From the NCBI RefSeq assembly GCF_009669305.1, contig NZ_SADB01000012.1:1-64000 (forward strand): a DNA stretch of 64,000 bases, written 5' to 3'. Each line of letters starts with the position of its first letter. Within the stretch, counting starts at the first letter, position 1. The DNA is from Ancylomarina sp. 16SWW S1-10-2. Lineage in GTDB: Bacteria; Bacteroidota; Bacteroidia; Bacteroidales; Marinifilaceae. Below, piece after piece: positions 46,415 to 55,392 of the stretch. Under the pieces are notes generated by a model. The model searched no databases. It saw only the letters and a list, made by a program, of their open reading frames with translations, and was not told the DNA's origin. The position numbers and the translations under genes are program-made.

Positions 46415-47452
46415 ATGAAAAACTTAATTATTCCAAAGGATTACAAAAGCTTACTTTGCCTAGATCAAACAGAAAAAGCCATTAAACTTATCAAAGATCA
46501 ATTCCAATTGCATTTATCGGCAGATCTTCGCCTTAAACGTGTTACAGCACCTCTAATTGTAATGAAACATACGGGATTAAACGATGACTTAAACGGAGTT
46601 GAACGTCCTGTTGCTTTTCCCATAAAAGCCTTGGGCGATGATAAAGCTGAGGTTGTTCACTCCTTAGCCAAATGGAAGCGATATATGCTTGGGGAGCTTA
46701 AAGTACCAGCGGGAAAAGGTCTTTATACGGATATGAACGCCCTTCGTCCTGATGAAGATTTCACTAACATTCATTCCCTTTATGTTGATCAGTGGGATTG
46801 GGAAAAGACAATTACCAAAGAAGAACGTAGCCTCGACACTTTAAAAAAGACGGTTAAACAAATTTATGCTGCACTTAAAAGAACTGAGTACATGCTAGAG
46901 GAGAATTATCCGAGTATTAAATCGATGCTGCCCGAAGATATTTATTTTATTCATGCCGAAGAACTTTTACTTCAATATCCTGATTTAACACCAAAGGAAA
47001 GAGAAACAAAAGTGGCTAAAGAATTTGGCGCTGTCTTTATAATTGGAATTGGTGGAGAAATGGCAAACGGTGAACCACATGATGGCCGTGCCCCAGATTA
47101 TGATGATTGGAGTACCCCTACCCTTAACGGTTATAAAGGCTTAAACGGCGATATTATTCTTTGGAACTCTGTACTAGAAATAGCTTTTGAAATTTCATCG
47201 ATGGGTGTTCGTGTTGACGAAGAGGCCCTCGAAAGACAACTAAAAATTAGAGGCGAAGAACAGAGAAAGACTTTAATGTTTCATAAAAAACTACTGGCAG
47301 GCGAATTACCTTATACAATTGGTGGTGGAATTGGTCAATCGAGATTATGTATGTTTCTTCTTAAAAAAGCACACATTGGAGAAGTACAATCAAGTATTTG
47401 GCCCGATGAATTAAAAGAAAAGTGTAAAGAATCGTCAATTTTCATACTCTAA
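46415..47452 (+). CDS. asnA: Aspartate--ammonia ligase (asparagine synthetase A)
   Basis: This 345-residue enzyme makes asparagine from aspartate, ammonia and ATP, with an aminoacyl-tRNA synthetase class II-like fold. Recognisable segments are LRLKRVTAPLIV, DGLNGVERPVAF-like NDDLNGVERPV, SLYVDQWDWEK (aspartate/ATP site), IGIGGEMANGEPHDGRAPDYDDW and the C-terminal TIGGGIGQSRLCM. Length fits the family (about 330-345). A terminator sits in its leader, and a long stem-loop (47509-47554) follows the gene. Confidence 0.96.
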   Translation: MKNLIIPKDYKSLLCLDQTEKAIKLIKDQFQLHLSADLRLKRVTAPLIVMKHTGLNDDLNGVERPVAFPIKALGDDKAEVVHSLAKWKRYMLGELKVPAGKGLYTDMNALRPDEDFTNIHSLYVDQWDWEKTITKEERSLDTLKKTVKQIYAALKRTEYMLEENYPSIKSMLPEDIYFIHAEELLLQYPDLTPKERETKVAKEFGAVFIIGIGGEMANGEPHDGRAPDYDDWSTPTLNGYKGLNGDIILWNSVLEIAFEISSMGVRVDEEALERQLKIRGEEQRKTLMFHKKLLAGELPYTIGGGIGQSRLCMFLLKKAHIGEVQSSIWPDELKEKCKESSIFIL

Positions 47453-47508
47453 AAAACACTTCTTATCAAAAGATAATCATAAGGTTAACAAGAATATTAA
47501 GACAAGTA

Positions 47509-47557
47509 AATCCTATTTAAGAATATTTTCTTAAATTTAGGAGACGCTTGTCTTTTA
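47509..47557 (+). terminator. Long stem-loop terminator after asnA
   Basis: AAGACAAG pairs with CTTGTCTT, and the inside forms a second stem (CCTATTTAAGAA / TTCTTAAATTTAGG); TTTATTT follows. It ends just before the ATG at 47561, supporting the later start of the next gene. Confidence 0.65.
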
Positions 47558-47611
47558 TTTATGACAGAAGCCAAACTATTCACTTACAAACTAAACTATA
47601 AACCTTGCTTT

Positions 47612-48136
47612 ATGAAAAAAGTTATTTGGATCTTTAGCATTTTAGTCATCTTAGTATTTATTCTTCATTTGTTTGCACCCAAAACTTATCAAGTTGAACG
47701 AAAAGTTGTTGTTACTTCTCAAATTGATACTGTATTTAAAAGTCTTTGTTCTTTAAAAGAACAACAAAAATGGTCTCCATGGGCCGATTTGGATCCTGAT
47801 ATGAAGGTTGATTACAGAGGTATTGATGGTGAAGTTGGTTCTGTCACATACTGGACAGGTAACGAAGAAGTTGGCGTAGGGGAACAAGAAATGATGAAAA
47901 TTAATCCTAACACAGCTATTGAAACAGAATTACGCTTTTTTAAACCTATCGAATCAACAAGTATAGGTTTCTTCAAGCTTAAAGAAATAGAAAACAACAC
48001 CGAAGTGACTTGGGGATTTCGTGGAGAACACAAATTTCCAATAAGCGTTATCATGTTGTTTATGGACATGGAAGATCAGATTGCGCCTAGCTTTGAAAAA
48101 GGCTTAAGCAAGTTTAAAAATTATATCGAAAAATAG
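47612..48136 (+). CDS. SRPBCC (START-like) domain protein with membrane anchor
   Basis: The protein has 174 residues from the ATG at 47612 (MKKVIWIFSILVILVF). The upstream in-frame ATG at 47561 adds 17 residues and lies directly against the asnA terminator. One N-terminal helix (about 3-22) anchors the protein. The rest is a polyketide-cyclase/SRPBCC fold with WSPWADLDPDMKVDYRG and GEVGSVTYWTGNEEVG, followed by the long C-terminal helix. The ligand is unknown. It lies 33 bp before a DUF2892 gene and probably forms an operon with it. Confidence 0.85.
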   Translation: MKKVIWIFSILVILVFILHLFAPKTYQVERKVVVTSQIDTVFKSLCSLKEQQKWSPWADLDPDMKVDYRGIDGEVGSVTYWTGNEEVGVGEQEMMKINPNTAIETELRFFKPIESTSIGFFKLKEIENNTEVTWGFRGEHKFPISVIMLFMDMEDQIAPSFEKGLSKFKNYIEK

Positions 48137-48169
48137 TAAGCAAGTCATTAATCATTTAATCTAAAAGAT

Positions 48170-48376
48170 ATGAAAAAAAACATGGGTCCTATCGACCGTA
48201 TTATACGTTCGATAGTCGCACTAACATTAATTACCTTATTCATTTTTAACGTGATTACAGGAACTATTGGAATTATTGTTACCGTTCTTGCTTCGATCAT
48301 GCTAATTTCAGCTATCATTGGTAATTGTCCTCCATACGCTCTAATGGGCTTCAACTCCTGCAAAAGGAAAGAATAA
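48170..48376 (+). CDS. DUF2892 small membrane protein
   Basis: This 68-residue protein has two transmembrane helices (about 15-32 and 34-52). The family shows MGPIDRIIR at the start, here KKNMGPIDRIIRSIVALTL, and the Cys-containing end GNCPPYALMGFNSCKRK. DUF2892 is the membrane part of the rhodanese YgaP; stand-alone versions are frequent. Its function is unknown. Confidence 0.9.
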   Translation: MKKNMGPIDRIIRSIVALTLITLFIFNVITGTIGIIVTVLASIMLISAIIGNCPPYALMGFNSCKRKE

Positions 48377-48768
48377 GAAGGCTATTGAACTATACCGTCC
48401 AAAATAAATTGGCGCTTCGCCCAAACCCGACTTCATTTTTTGGCTTGATCCAAAAAACGAAGCAAAAAAGATCAAGGCTACTTTTTAAATATCTTTCTTA
48501 TTTGCCTCATACTTAAGTGCGGCCGGGTGATTTCCTCGGCAAGCTCGGAACTTCCCGGTCTTTCTAAAGCTTTCGTAAAACAAAAAACATTTAAAAGAGA
48601 TGCCATATTTTGAGGAGCTTAAAAAGAACCCCTCATTTCTGTTATTAAGCTTAAGTGTATATCTAGAAATGAAATACACGGCATAAACAAAAACATTTTG
48701 GACGGGATTGGATATTGATATAATAAAGGCTGCTTAATAAAGCAGCCTTTATTATTTTGTGTTTCTAT
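48377..48768. repeat. Intergenic repeat region with a palindromic element and a bidirectional terminator
   Basis: 48449-48482 contains GGCTTGATCC ... GATCAAGGC, an inverted pair around A-rich DNA with CGAAGC, a dispersed Bacteroidota palindrome. No gene is supported, although short frames cross it. The right end holds a terminator. Confidence 0.5.
48722..48757. terminator. Bidirectional terminator
   Basis: A perfect 14-bp stem AATAAAGGCTGCTT / AAGCAGCCTTTATT with loop AATA lies 12 bases after the antiporter stop codon (minus strand). Confidence 0.85.
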
Positions 48769-50781
48769 CTAAAAAGAATCATCTTCTTTGGAAGATCTCT
48801 GTTTGGTTAACAAATTCATTTGCATGCCTTTCAATCGACTAAAATCAGCCTCGTTTTTATGTCCAAACTTCAGTTCTACTTTTTCAAGGCTTTCTCTAGA
48901 ACCAACAAGCGTTAAAACATCACCCATTCTCAATCGGGTATAACCTGTTGAAATAATAGGACTCTCATTTCGCTTGGTTGCTAAAATAATTATATCCCCA
49001 GGCATTTGTAATTCACGCAAACTCATACCATGAAAATCTTGATTCTGCATTTCAACATCAACAGTATCTTGATTCTCGTCCATTCCCAGAATAATAGAAG
49101 TTGCGATTGGTGAACGAACCAAATGATCCATTAAATTAATCAGCATAGATGCAGGTTCAACAATAAGAGCGCCCAATTCGTTGAAACGTTTCATAAATTT
49201 TCTATTATTCAAACGCACAACCAAATGACGCGTACCAAAATGCTCATAAGCCAATTCACAAATTTCTAAACTCTCTTCGTCTTGATAAAAAAGAACAAAA
49301 CTATCAGCCTTATCAGCCCCATTACGTTTCATTTCTTCTAAACCAAAATTTTTCATCTGCACAACCTTCACACCATCATATTCATGCATGGATTTATTTC
49401 TATCTCTAGTTACCATCGTTACCTGAACATCAGCTGCATTAAGTTGACGAGCTAAAGCCAACGATTCACCCTCTATTCCAAAAATATATACCTTTTTATT
49501 TCGCTTCTCATTCAGAATATCGTGCTTAATATGAGATTCTCCAACTTTTAAAATTGCCCATTTAAATAAGGGAGGACCAACAATCTGATTAATAACAATA
49601 AGCGTAATAAGAACAGTAGCAAACTCAGCTCCCCACTCAGGATATTTCTGACTTACAATAGATACTAGACCTAAAGCAACTCCAGCTTGAGTAACATATG
49701 GCGTCCACGAGATTTTATTGTAAGACTTAGGATCACCTGCCAGGCGTCCTCCAACGTAAGCTCCAATTGCCATACTTATCAGACGAATAAAAAAGAAGAT
49801 AATCGCAATACTAAAAGCTTCTACAAAACTATCTAGAGATAGTGCAGCTCCAGTTAATGTAAAAAACAGAATATAAATTTTAGGCACCACACGCTCAATT
49901 ATCTTATTAAACTCGCGACGGTAATTACCATAATTAACCACATAGAAACTTGCTAGAATACAAATTAACAATGGCTCTATATAAATATGGAAACCCAACC
50001 ATAATTCACTATAATGATGCAACTGATGAGCAAGAAAAAAAGATAGATAACCCAAAGTAATTAATGCAAAGGCTTTCATTCCTGTTCCCATATTCAAGCC
50101 AAGAACAAAATTCATCAGCTTACCTAATAGCCATCCTAAAAAGAAAGACAATAAAAGTTCTCCAATAAGAATAACGATTAGAATAAAGTCTATGGGAATA
50201 TTTGAAATAAGAGCATCGGCAATAGCAAAACAAACCGTGAATAAAATAATAACAATAACATCTTTCACTACTGTTACACCAATTGCAGTTTTAACAAATG
50301 GCCCTTTTGCACGCATCTCATTAATAATAGCTATGGCTGAAACTGGCGAACGAGCCACAAAAATGACTCCTATCAACAAAGAAATGGCAATTTTAACCCC
50401 GTTGGTAAATCCTGACATGAATGGAATACGCTCACTAAAATAGAAAATAACGATGGAACTCAAAACAAAAGTAAAAAAGAGCTGCGAAAAAGTCATCCAT
50501 TTAATACTCTTCATGCGCCCCTTCAATTCTGCCAGATAGAGCTCTGCTCCTGCTGCAAAAGCAATAAAAGAAAGCGATATATCATTAATAAAATTAAGTT
50601 GAGATAAGGATTCTCCAGGAATAAGTTTCAAAACAAAAGGCCCAGCAATAATTCCGATGACTAGAAGACCAGTAATTATTGGCAATTTTACTTTTAAAAA
50701 ATAGAGGGAAAGTCGACTGGCTGCAACAGCTACAATTAAAAATCCAGCTAAGAAGAGAATTATATCAAGATAGGTATCCAT
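48769..50781 (-). CDS. CPA2-type cation:proton antiporter with TrkA domains (KefB-like)
   Basis: This 670-residue protein has about twelve N-terminal membrane helices of the Na+/H+ exchanger fold (1-400), a cytoplasmic RCK/TrkA-N domain (about 415-530; VYIFGIEGESLALARQL is the nucleotide-binding loop) and a TrkA-C domain (about 560-650; GDIIILATKRNESPIISTGYTRLRMGD contains its core). It exchanges K+ or Na+ for protons under nucleotide control. The RCK loop is GxExxxLA rather than the GxGxxG of strong NAD binders, so ligand choice may differ. No KefG-like ancillary gene adjoins it. Confidence 0.9.
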   Translation of the reverse strand: MDTYLDIILFLAGFLIVAVAASRLSLYFLKVKLPIITGLLVIGIIAGPFVLKLIPGESLSQLNFINDISLSFIAFAAGAELYLAELKGRMKSIKWMTFSQLFFTFVLSSIVIFYFSERIPFMSGFTNGVKIAISLLIGVIFVARSPVSAIAIINEMRAKGPFVKTAIGVTVVKDVIVIILFTVCFAIADALISNIPIDFILIVILIGELLLSFFLGWLLGKLMNFVLGLNMGTGMKAFALITLGYLSFFLAHQLHHYSELWLGFHIYIEPLLICILASFYVVNYGNYRREFNKIIERVVPKIYILFFTLTGAALSLDSFVEAFSIAIIFFFIRLISMAIGAYVGGRLAGDPKSYNKISWTPYVTQAGVALGLVSIVSQKYPEWGAEFATVLITLIVINQIVGPPLFKWAILKVGESHIKHDILNEKRNKKVYIFGIEGESLALARQLNAADVQVTMVTRDRNKSMHEYDGVKVVQMKNFGLEEMKRNGADKADSFVLFYQDEESLEICELAYEHFGTRHLVVRLNNRKFMKRFNELGALIVEPASMLINLMDHLVRSPIATSIILGMDENQDTVDVEMQNQDFHGMSLRELQMPGDIIILATKRNESPIISTGYTRLRMGDVLTLVGSRESLEKVELKFGHKNEADFSRLKGMQMNLLTKQRSSKEDDSF

Positions 50782-50968
50782 AGGCTATTAGGTCAGTTGC
50801 TAAATCTGACTTATAAGTTAATCTTTTTTTTCAAATGAAAGCTTATGATCTTCTTTTTTACACAGGCTATACTCACCAATCACTTCTTATTATAAATAGA
50901 CATTAATTTTCAATATAGATTAAAGTAGTTAAATATAATTTTTATATATAATGAAAATTGTCATATCC

Positions 50969-51382
50969 TTATTTCAAAGGATTAAAATTCTCTTTCAAAA
51001 GACTCTGAATAGATACAAAAAGTGGAGCAGGGAGTTTTTCCCATGTGAACCATTCCCACTTCTCACATTTATCAGGTTCCATAATTCGTAAATCGCCCGA
51101 CTCATAGTCCGACAGCATAATAATGGTGACGTAATGCTTTTGTTCTGCATAAAAAATATCATTTGTTACAGTTCCAAATCGTACATTCTTTATGGATAAA
51201 CCCGTTTCTTCAAGCGTTTCACGAATAGCACAATCGGTCCAAGTTTCTTGATACTCCAAATGTCCACCAGGAAAAGACCATGTTCCCTCACCATGTGCAT
51301 TTTTCCTTTTGCCCAACAGTACTTTGCCTTCTTTTATCACAGCAACTCCAACACCAACTTTTGGCCTTAAATTCTCCATCAT
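50969..51382 (-). CDS. Nudix hydrolase
   Basis: This 137-residue single-domain protein has a complete Nudix box from Gly40 to Leu62 (G-x5-E46-x7-R54E55-x2-E58E59-x-G61). FPGGHLEYQETW and the N-terminal RPKVGVGVAVI resemble the NUDT15/MTH1-type dihydroneopterin or nucleotide triphosphate diphosphatases. It probably hydrolyses nucleoside triphosphates, including damaged ones. It stands alone downstream of the antiporter gene's start region. Confidence 0.9.
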   Translation of the reverse strand: MMENLRPKVGVGVAVIKEGKVLLGKRKNAHGEGTWSFPGGHLEYQETWTDCAIRETLEETGLSIKNVRFGTVTNDIFYAEQKHYVTIIMLSDYESGDLRIMEPDKCEKWEWFTWEKLPAPLFVSIQSLLKENFNPLK

Positions 51383-51640
51383 ATTAAGCTATATCTTTTA
51401 TAATGTTATCAAATTTAGAAAATAAAGCTTACAATTGCTTCATTTTAAGTAAAACAAGAATTCTAGAATTATATCATAAAAAGTTTCAGTAATTCAATCT
51501 AGAATATTATATCAATATTCCCCTATTCAAAATCAAGCTCTAGCGTATGGTATATTGAATATTAAGTTTAGCTTTGCGATACACAAGAGAAAGAGACATA
51601 CGCGTCCGCTACTTTTGATTACAAAATAAAACCCAAACAG

Positions 51641-52153
51641 ATGGAATTATCATACCAAGCACCTAAAACCAATATTGAAAGCATAGAAACCTATAAAAGT
51701 TGGGATTTAGCAAAACTCATTACGTTTATTGAAACTGAATATCACAAAAATACTGAAGCTAGCATAAATGATTTAATGCCTCACATCGATAAGGTGGTTA
51801 AAGTTCATGGTGAATTGCATCCTCACCTACCAGCGGTTCGTAGCCTTTTTCTACAACTTGTAGCAGAGCTTAGAGTACATACTCAAAAAGAAGCGATGCT
51901 ATTTGATTTGATTGATGATATTAAGAGTGATGCCAATATTCTGGAGTTTGAAATTTCATCATTAGCAGGCAACCATATTGCTTTTGAAAGCGTTCTAGAA
52001 AATATCTCAGGACTTACCAATACATTTACCGTTCCTGAAGGCGCATGCAGAACTTACAACCTGGTTTATGATTCTTTAAAAGCATTGAACGACAAATTAA
52101 CGAACTATAGAGAGCTTGAAACTAAAGTGCTTTTCGATAAGCTTAAAGGATAG
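51641..52153 (+). CDS. Hemerythrin-like RIC/YtfE-type iron-sulfur repair protein
   Basis: This 170-residue four-helix protein matches the di-iron domain of RIC (YtfE/ScdA), which restores iron-sulfur clusters after nitric oxide or oxidative damage. It lacks the N-terminal DUF542 domain. Candidate ligands are His35 (EYHKNTEAS), His56 and His60 (VHGELHPHL), His80 and Glu84 (VHTQKEAMLF), and His112 and Glu116 (NHIAFE). The final HIHLENNxLF motif is replaced by ELETKVLF, so one His ligand seems lost. A decayed copy of part of this gene lies at 53691-53771. Confidence 0.82.
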   Translation: MELSYQAPKTNIESIETYKSWDLAKLITFIETEYHKNTEASINDLMPHIDKVVKVHGELHPHLPAVRSLFLQLVAELRVHTQKEAMLFDLIDDIKSDANILEFEISSLAGNHIAFESVLENISGLTNTFTVPEGACRTYNLVYDSLKALNDKLTNYRELETKVLFDKLKG

Positions 52154-52550
52154 TATATAGCTTAAAAATATGGGAATAGGCTTGTCATTAGTGACAAGCC
52201 TATTTTTGGTTTAAGATAGTTCCTCTTAGAACGGTCAAACACTGCATGATTGATTAGTCATGAAATTCAATTCATTAAAACTTATGGTTCTAAGTTGTTT
52301 TAGCTGGATGATATGTTTCTTAAGATACTTCTTAAAAAAAGCAAAATAGGGCTGAATTTGATAACCACCTGCCGTGGTTAATTATATCAATCGGTAAGAA
52401 TTTACAAAGTGGGTAAATTTTAATTAGTTCATCCCTTTCAGGGATGATGATTTACACAATTACTACCACACTTTTCAAGGTGTGCTTATTCAAATTTAAC
52501 CACTTTGTGGTATATTATAGTTACCCACTGTATTTGACATGGAGCCAAAT
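52154..52550. other. 397-bp intergenic region with a terminator and a cluster of small hairpins
   Basis: After the terminator at 52175-52207, four short palindromes follow: AACCACCTGCCGTGGTT (52363), CATCCCTTTCAGGGATG (52430), CACACTTTTCAAGGTGTG (52467) and ACCACTTTGTGGT (52499). They resemble the parts of the array at 35.6-36.8 kb. No gene is present. Confidence 0.5.
52175..52209 (+). terminator. Terminator of the RIC-like gene
   Basis: A perfect 13-bp stem AATAGGCTTGTCA / TGACAAGCCTATT with loop TTAG is followed by TTTTGGTTT. Confidence 0.88.
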
Positions 52551-53558
52551 TTAATAATACCTTAATTCTTTACTATTCTGATAAATCTCCAAATAGTCTT
52601 CTTTGGTTACATTATTTTGCCATTTCCCCATCAACATTGCAATAGCAGTAATTGCCAAAAAGATAAAAACGACCGAAATCATAACCCATTTTTTCTGTAT
52701 ACTTTTTTTGGATACAATGGGCTTAAGCGTTAATGTATCTTTCACAGGACAAATGTCAATACATTTCATACATGACGAACATTCATCAGAAACAACCATT
52801 TTAAGACTGTCAACTTTTATAAAAGCAGGGCACACTTCCGAACATTTCTTGCAATTGATACACGATTCGCTATTCCTTTTTATTTTATGAGGACTTAAAA
52901 GCCCCATAATATTCATTACACCACCGAGAGGACACAAATAACGACACCAAAAACCTCTAAAAACAAGAGACAGTAGCATTAAGCCCCAAAATATTAGAAT
53001 CGTTAAATTGCTAATTTCAGCGAAGAAATTAAACATTCGAACATCGCAGATTACATTAAAATCTCCATCGAGAAATGCCTTTAATGCTGGAGTTGACATG
53101 CCTAAAAAGGCAAAAATGATAAAGGCTAACAAAAGGTATTTTAAACTTCTGAAAATGATATCTAAAACCTTAGGCATTTTTATCTTTCTCTTGAAGATAA
53201 ATTCGCCAAAATCAGCCAGCTTTTCCGATAAAGTTCCAAATACACATACCCAACTACAAAACGACTTCGCAAAAACAAAAGACATCAGTAGAAAACTAAC
53301 TAAAAGAGCAAATCCTGCTGGATGAACTGGATGAATAATCCCTGTTTTAAAAAAGTAAATCAGACTCAAAAACCCACTAATAGGTAAAAAAGCATCGACA
53401 CCTGGAGGACGACTATAAAAAACTGCCTGTCCATCTGTTGCTAAATAATGATTAAAAAGATAAAAATCAATTCCTATCCATATACTAAGAAGAATAAAAA
53501 TAACCTGTATCAAAAGCCTCCACTTTTGTAAACCTTTTATATTGCTAAAAAATTTCAT
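52551..53558 (-). CDS. Membrane polyferredoxin, NapH/NosR-like 4Fe-4S protein
   Basis: This 335-residue protein has five or more membrane helices and two cytoplasmic [4Fe-4S] ferredoxin motifs: CINCKKCSEVCP (about 230-241) and CSSCMKCIDICP (about 258-269). Two membrane-edge motifs, SWVCVFGTLSEK and CRYLCPLGGVMN, are the CxxxCP-like pair of the NapH/CcoG/NosR type. It would pass electrons from quinol or flavin to a periplasmic or membrane acceptor. No terminal reductase (nap, nos) is adjacent, so the acceptor is unknown. The next genes upstream encode other redox proteins. Confidence 0.85.
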   Translation of the reverse strand: MKFFSNIKGLQKWRLLIQVIFILLSIWIGIDFYLFNHYLATDGQAVFYSRPPGVDAFLPISGFLSLIYFFKTGIIHPVHPAGFALLVSFLLMSFVFAKSFCSWVCVFGTLSEKLADFGEFIFKRKIKMPKVLDIIFRSLKYLLLAFIIFAFLGMSTPALKAFLDGDFNVICDVRMFNFFAEISNLTILIFWGLMLLSLVFRGFWCRYLCPLGGVMNIMGLLSPHKIKRNSESCINCKKCSEVCPAFIKVDSLKMVVSDECSSCMKCIDICPVKDTLTLKPIVSKKSIQKKWVMISVVFIFLAITAIAMLMGKWQNNVTKEDYLEIYQNSKELRYY

Positions 53559-53690
53559 AATATTTAATTTAAGCTAAAAAAATAGCTCATATATAACTTG
53601 CGCTCAATGTTTAAACTCATATTCTATCAATTTCTTTATTCTTGGAGATAACACAAAAGGCAAGTCTACTTTATTTGTGAAACGGGAAAT

Positions 53691-53771
53691 GACACCAACC
53701 CCAATATTCTAGAGTTTGAAATTTCATCATTAACCGAAAATCACATCACTTTCGAAAACGCAGAAGGATAA
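53691..53771 (+). pseudogene. Remnant of a second RIC-like hemerythrin gene
   Basis: The 27-codon frame 53691-53771 reads DTNPNILEFEISSLTENHIT..., matching residues 94-116 of the RIC-like protein at 51641-52153 (SDANILEFEISSLAGNHIAF). Nucleotide similarity is also high (AATATTCT.GAGTTTGAAATTTCATCATTA). No helix before or after it can be found and it runs to a stop soon after the His ligand, so it is the fossil of a tandem duplicate. Confidence 0.75.
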
Positions 53772-53819
53772 CTAAACACCAAATACACAAGTGCCTGACA
53801 ACAAAAATGAATTCTTAAC

Positions 53820-54497
53820 TTACATGGCCAGCGATTCCATGATTGCACCAACGGGACACACCTGCAAGCAACTTCCACAATCGTCACAATTTTCGCTAAT
53901 AACTTTATAGGGAACACCTTCTTGAATAGCTTTAAACGAGCACACCTCGAAACAAGCACCACAGGAAATACAAGCGTCTGTAATACGCACTCCAGCGGGA
54001 TTAACCTTGGCACCACCAAAAGCAAATCGCGTTCTCAAAACCTTATGGTCTCTACATTCCATTTCGAAATCCACATCAAAAATTTCACCTTTAGCTTTGT
54101 GTATTATAAAATTACCTTCGGCCATTGCTGGATATTTATCGATATCGGTAGCTGCTGTTTGTAATGCTTTATTCGTTTTAGCTTTCTCTCTTATTTCATT
54201 GGCACTTACTCTCCTTACCTCACCAATAATACGAATGGTATAACTTCTTGTGAATACAGGAATTCCATCCTCATTGTGCTCCAATACTCTTGGGTCGGAA
54301 CAAGCACAAACTGTTACTTTTCCTGTTTCAATCAATTGTTTTCCAAAAGGTTTATTAACCATAGTTCTAAAATAGATACCATCTTCATCAAAACCATTAA
54401 AATGAGCAGAACGAGAATGCACTTCCCCATCGCAAATTGTCGAAAAAGTTAAAACGCCTATTTGGTCTGCATACTTGTAAATTTCAGCTATATCCAT
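53820..54497 (-). CDS. Pyridoxamine 5'-phosphate oxidase-like flavoprotein fused to a ferredoxin domain
   Basis: This 225-residue protein joins an N-terminal FMN-binding split-barrel domain (about 1-150; VLTFSTICDGEVHSRSAHF, IYFRTMVNKPFGKQL) to a C-terminal 2[4Fe-4S] ferredoxin (about 172-222) with CISCGACFEVCSFKAI and CDDCGSCLQVCPVGAI. Such fusions are found in anaerobes and are thought to be flavin-linked reductases drawing on ferredoxin; the substrate is unknown. It is in the same orientation as the polyferredoxin and the flavodoxin-like gene. Confidence 0.85.
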   Translation of the reverse strand: MDIAEIYKYADQIGVLTFSTICDGEVHSRSAHFNGFDEDGIYFRTMVNKPFGKQLIETGKVTVCACSDPRVLEHNEDGIPVFTRSYTIRIIGEVRRVSANEIREKAKTNKALQTAATDIDKYPAMAEGNFIIHKAKGEIFDVDFEMECRDHKVLRTRFAFGGAKVNPAGVRITDACISCGACFEVCSFKAIQEGVPYKVISENCDDCGSCLQVCPVGAIMESLAM

Positions 54498-54593
54498 ATT
54501 TCATTATTTCTTATAAGTCATTAAATCAGGCAAAAGAACATGTTTTAATACTTTTCTAAGCATTACAAACACAAAACAACCTAAAATCACAGT

Positions 54594-55238
54594 TTATTTT
54601 AGTTGTTGTCCCATTAGAACTCCTAGTTCAAATGCTTTATCCATTATCTCTTTTTGTTTTTTTACGGCACCTTTTTCAAAGGAATTAAAAACAGGTAGCG
54701 TTCCAACAATCTCAAAACCTAAAGCCTCCATAGGTCTTTGCATTGCCTCAATAGCAAATCCCAAATCTTCTATATTATCTTGCTCACAAATTGCAGCAAT
54801 AACGACTTTCCTATTTTGGTTTGCAAGATTAGAACTCCAATTGCGTGGTCTTGTATTATTGTCAAATTCATAAAAGCAATATAATCTATCTATAAAAGCT
54901 TTCATCCAAGAAGTTACGTTATAATTATGCACAGGAGATACTAAAACTAAACCTCTGGAATCCATAATACTTGGGTACAAAACAGACATTCCATCTTGAA
55001 GCATTGTACAAATTTTATCTTTTCTGCACTTTTCACAGCCAATACATCCGCTAAAATCGATACTGCCAAGATTAGTACTCTCTGAAGCAATATTTTCAGA
55101 TTCCAAACCTAAAAGTATTTGCTTCATGATAACATCTGAATTACCACCTTTTCTGGGACTCCCAGAAACAGCTAAAACTTGATTCGTTGGCTTAGTAATC
55201 TCTTGGGCTTTTTTTTTGAGTTCCTCAAAATAAGTCAT
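54594..55238 (-). CDS. Flavodoxin-fold NAD(P)H-dependent reductase, iron-sulfur flavoprotein-like
   Basis: This 214-residue protein has an FMN phosphate loop SGSPRKGGNS (25-34) and a compact Cys motif GCIGCEKCRKDKIC (Cys65, 68, 71, 77), the arrangement of iron-sulfur flavoproteins and related NADPH-dependent FMN reductases. VLVSPVHNYNVTSWMKAFIDR is the typical second FMN-contact region. The role is probably two-electron reduction of quinones, oxygen species or other electrophiles. It lies about 100 bp upstream of the PNPOx-ferredoxin gene. Confidence 0.85.
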   Translation of the reverse strand: MTYFEELKKKAQEITKPTNQVLAVSGSPRKGGNSDVIMKQILLGLESENIASESTNLGSIDFSGCIGCEKCRKDKICTMLQDGMSVLYPSIMDSRGLVLVSPVHNYNVTSWMKAFIDRLYCFYEFDNNTRPRNWSSNLANQNRKVVIAAICEQDNIEDLGFAIEAMQRPMEALGFEIVGTLPVFNSFEKGAVKKQKEIMDKAFELGVLMGQQLK

Positions 55239-55392
55239 ATATACTTTTTAAATTTTATTACGATAATATAAATATTTACTGCCTCAAATCATTGTCTTTC
55301 TGTCAATCACATCATCTTGCTATATTTCTCAACTTTTTAAACAATAAGCACATAGCAATCCTGAATTTTGAGGCTAGTTTCAATTTTTTGTT

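Noticed and set aside
48325-48516. 63-residue plus-strand frame overlapping the end of the DUF2892 gene
   Set aside because: It continues into a palindromic repeat region and starts inside a recognised gene.
53741-54025. 94-residue minus-strand frame rich in Val, Leu and Cys
   Set aside because: It overlaps the ferredoxin part of the PNPOx-ferredoxin gene in another frame; a shadow of that gene.
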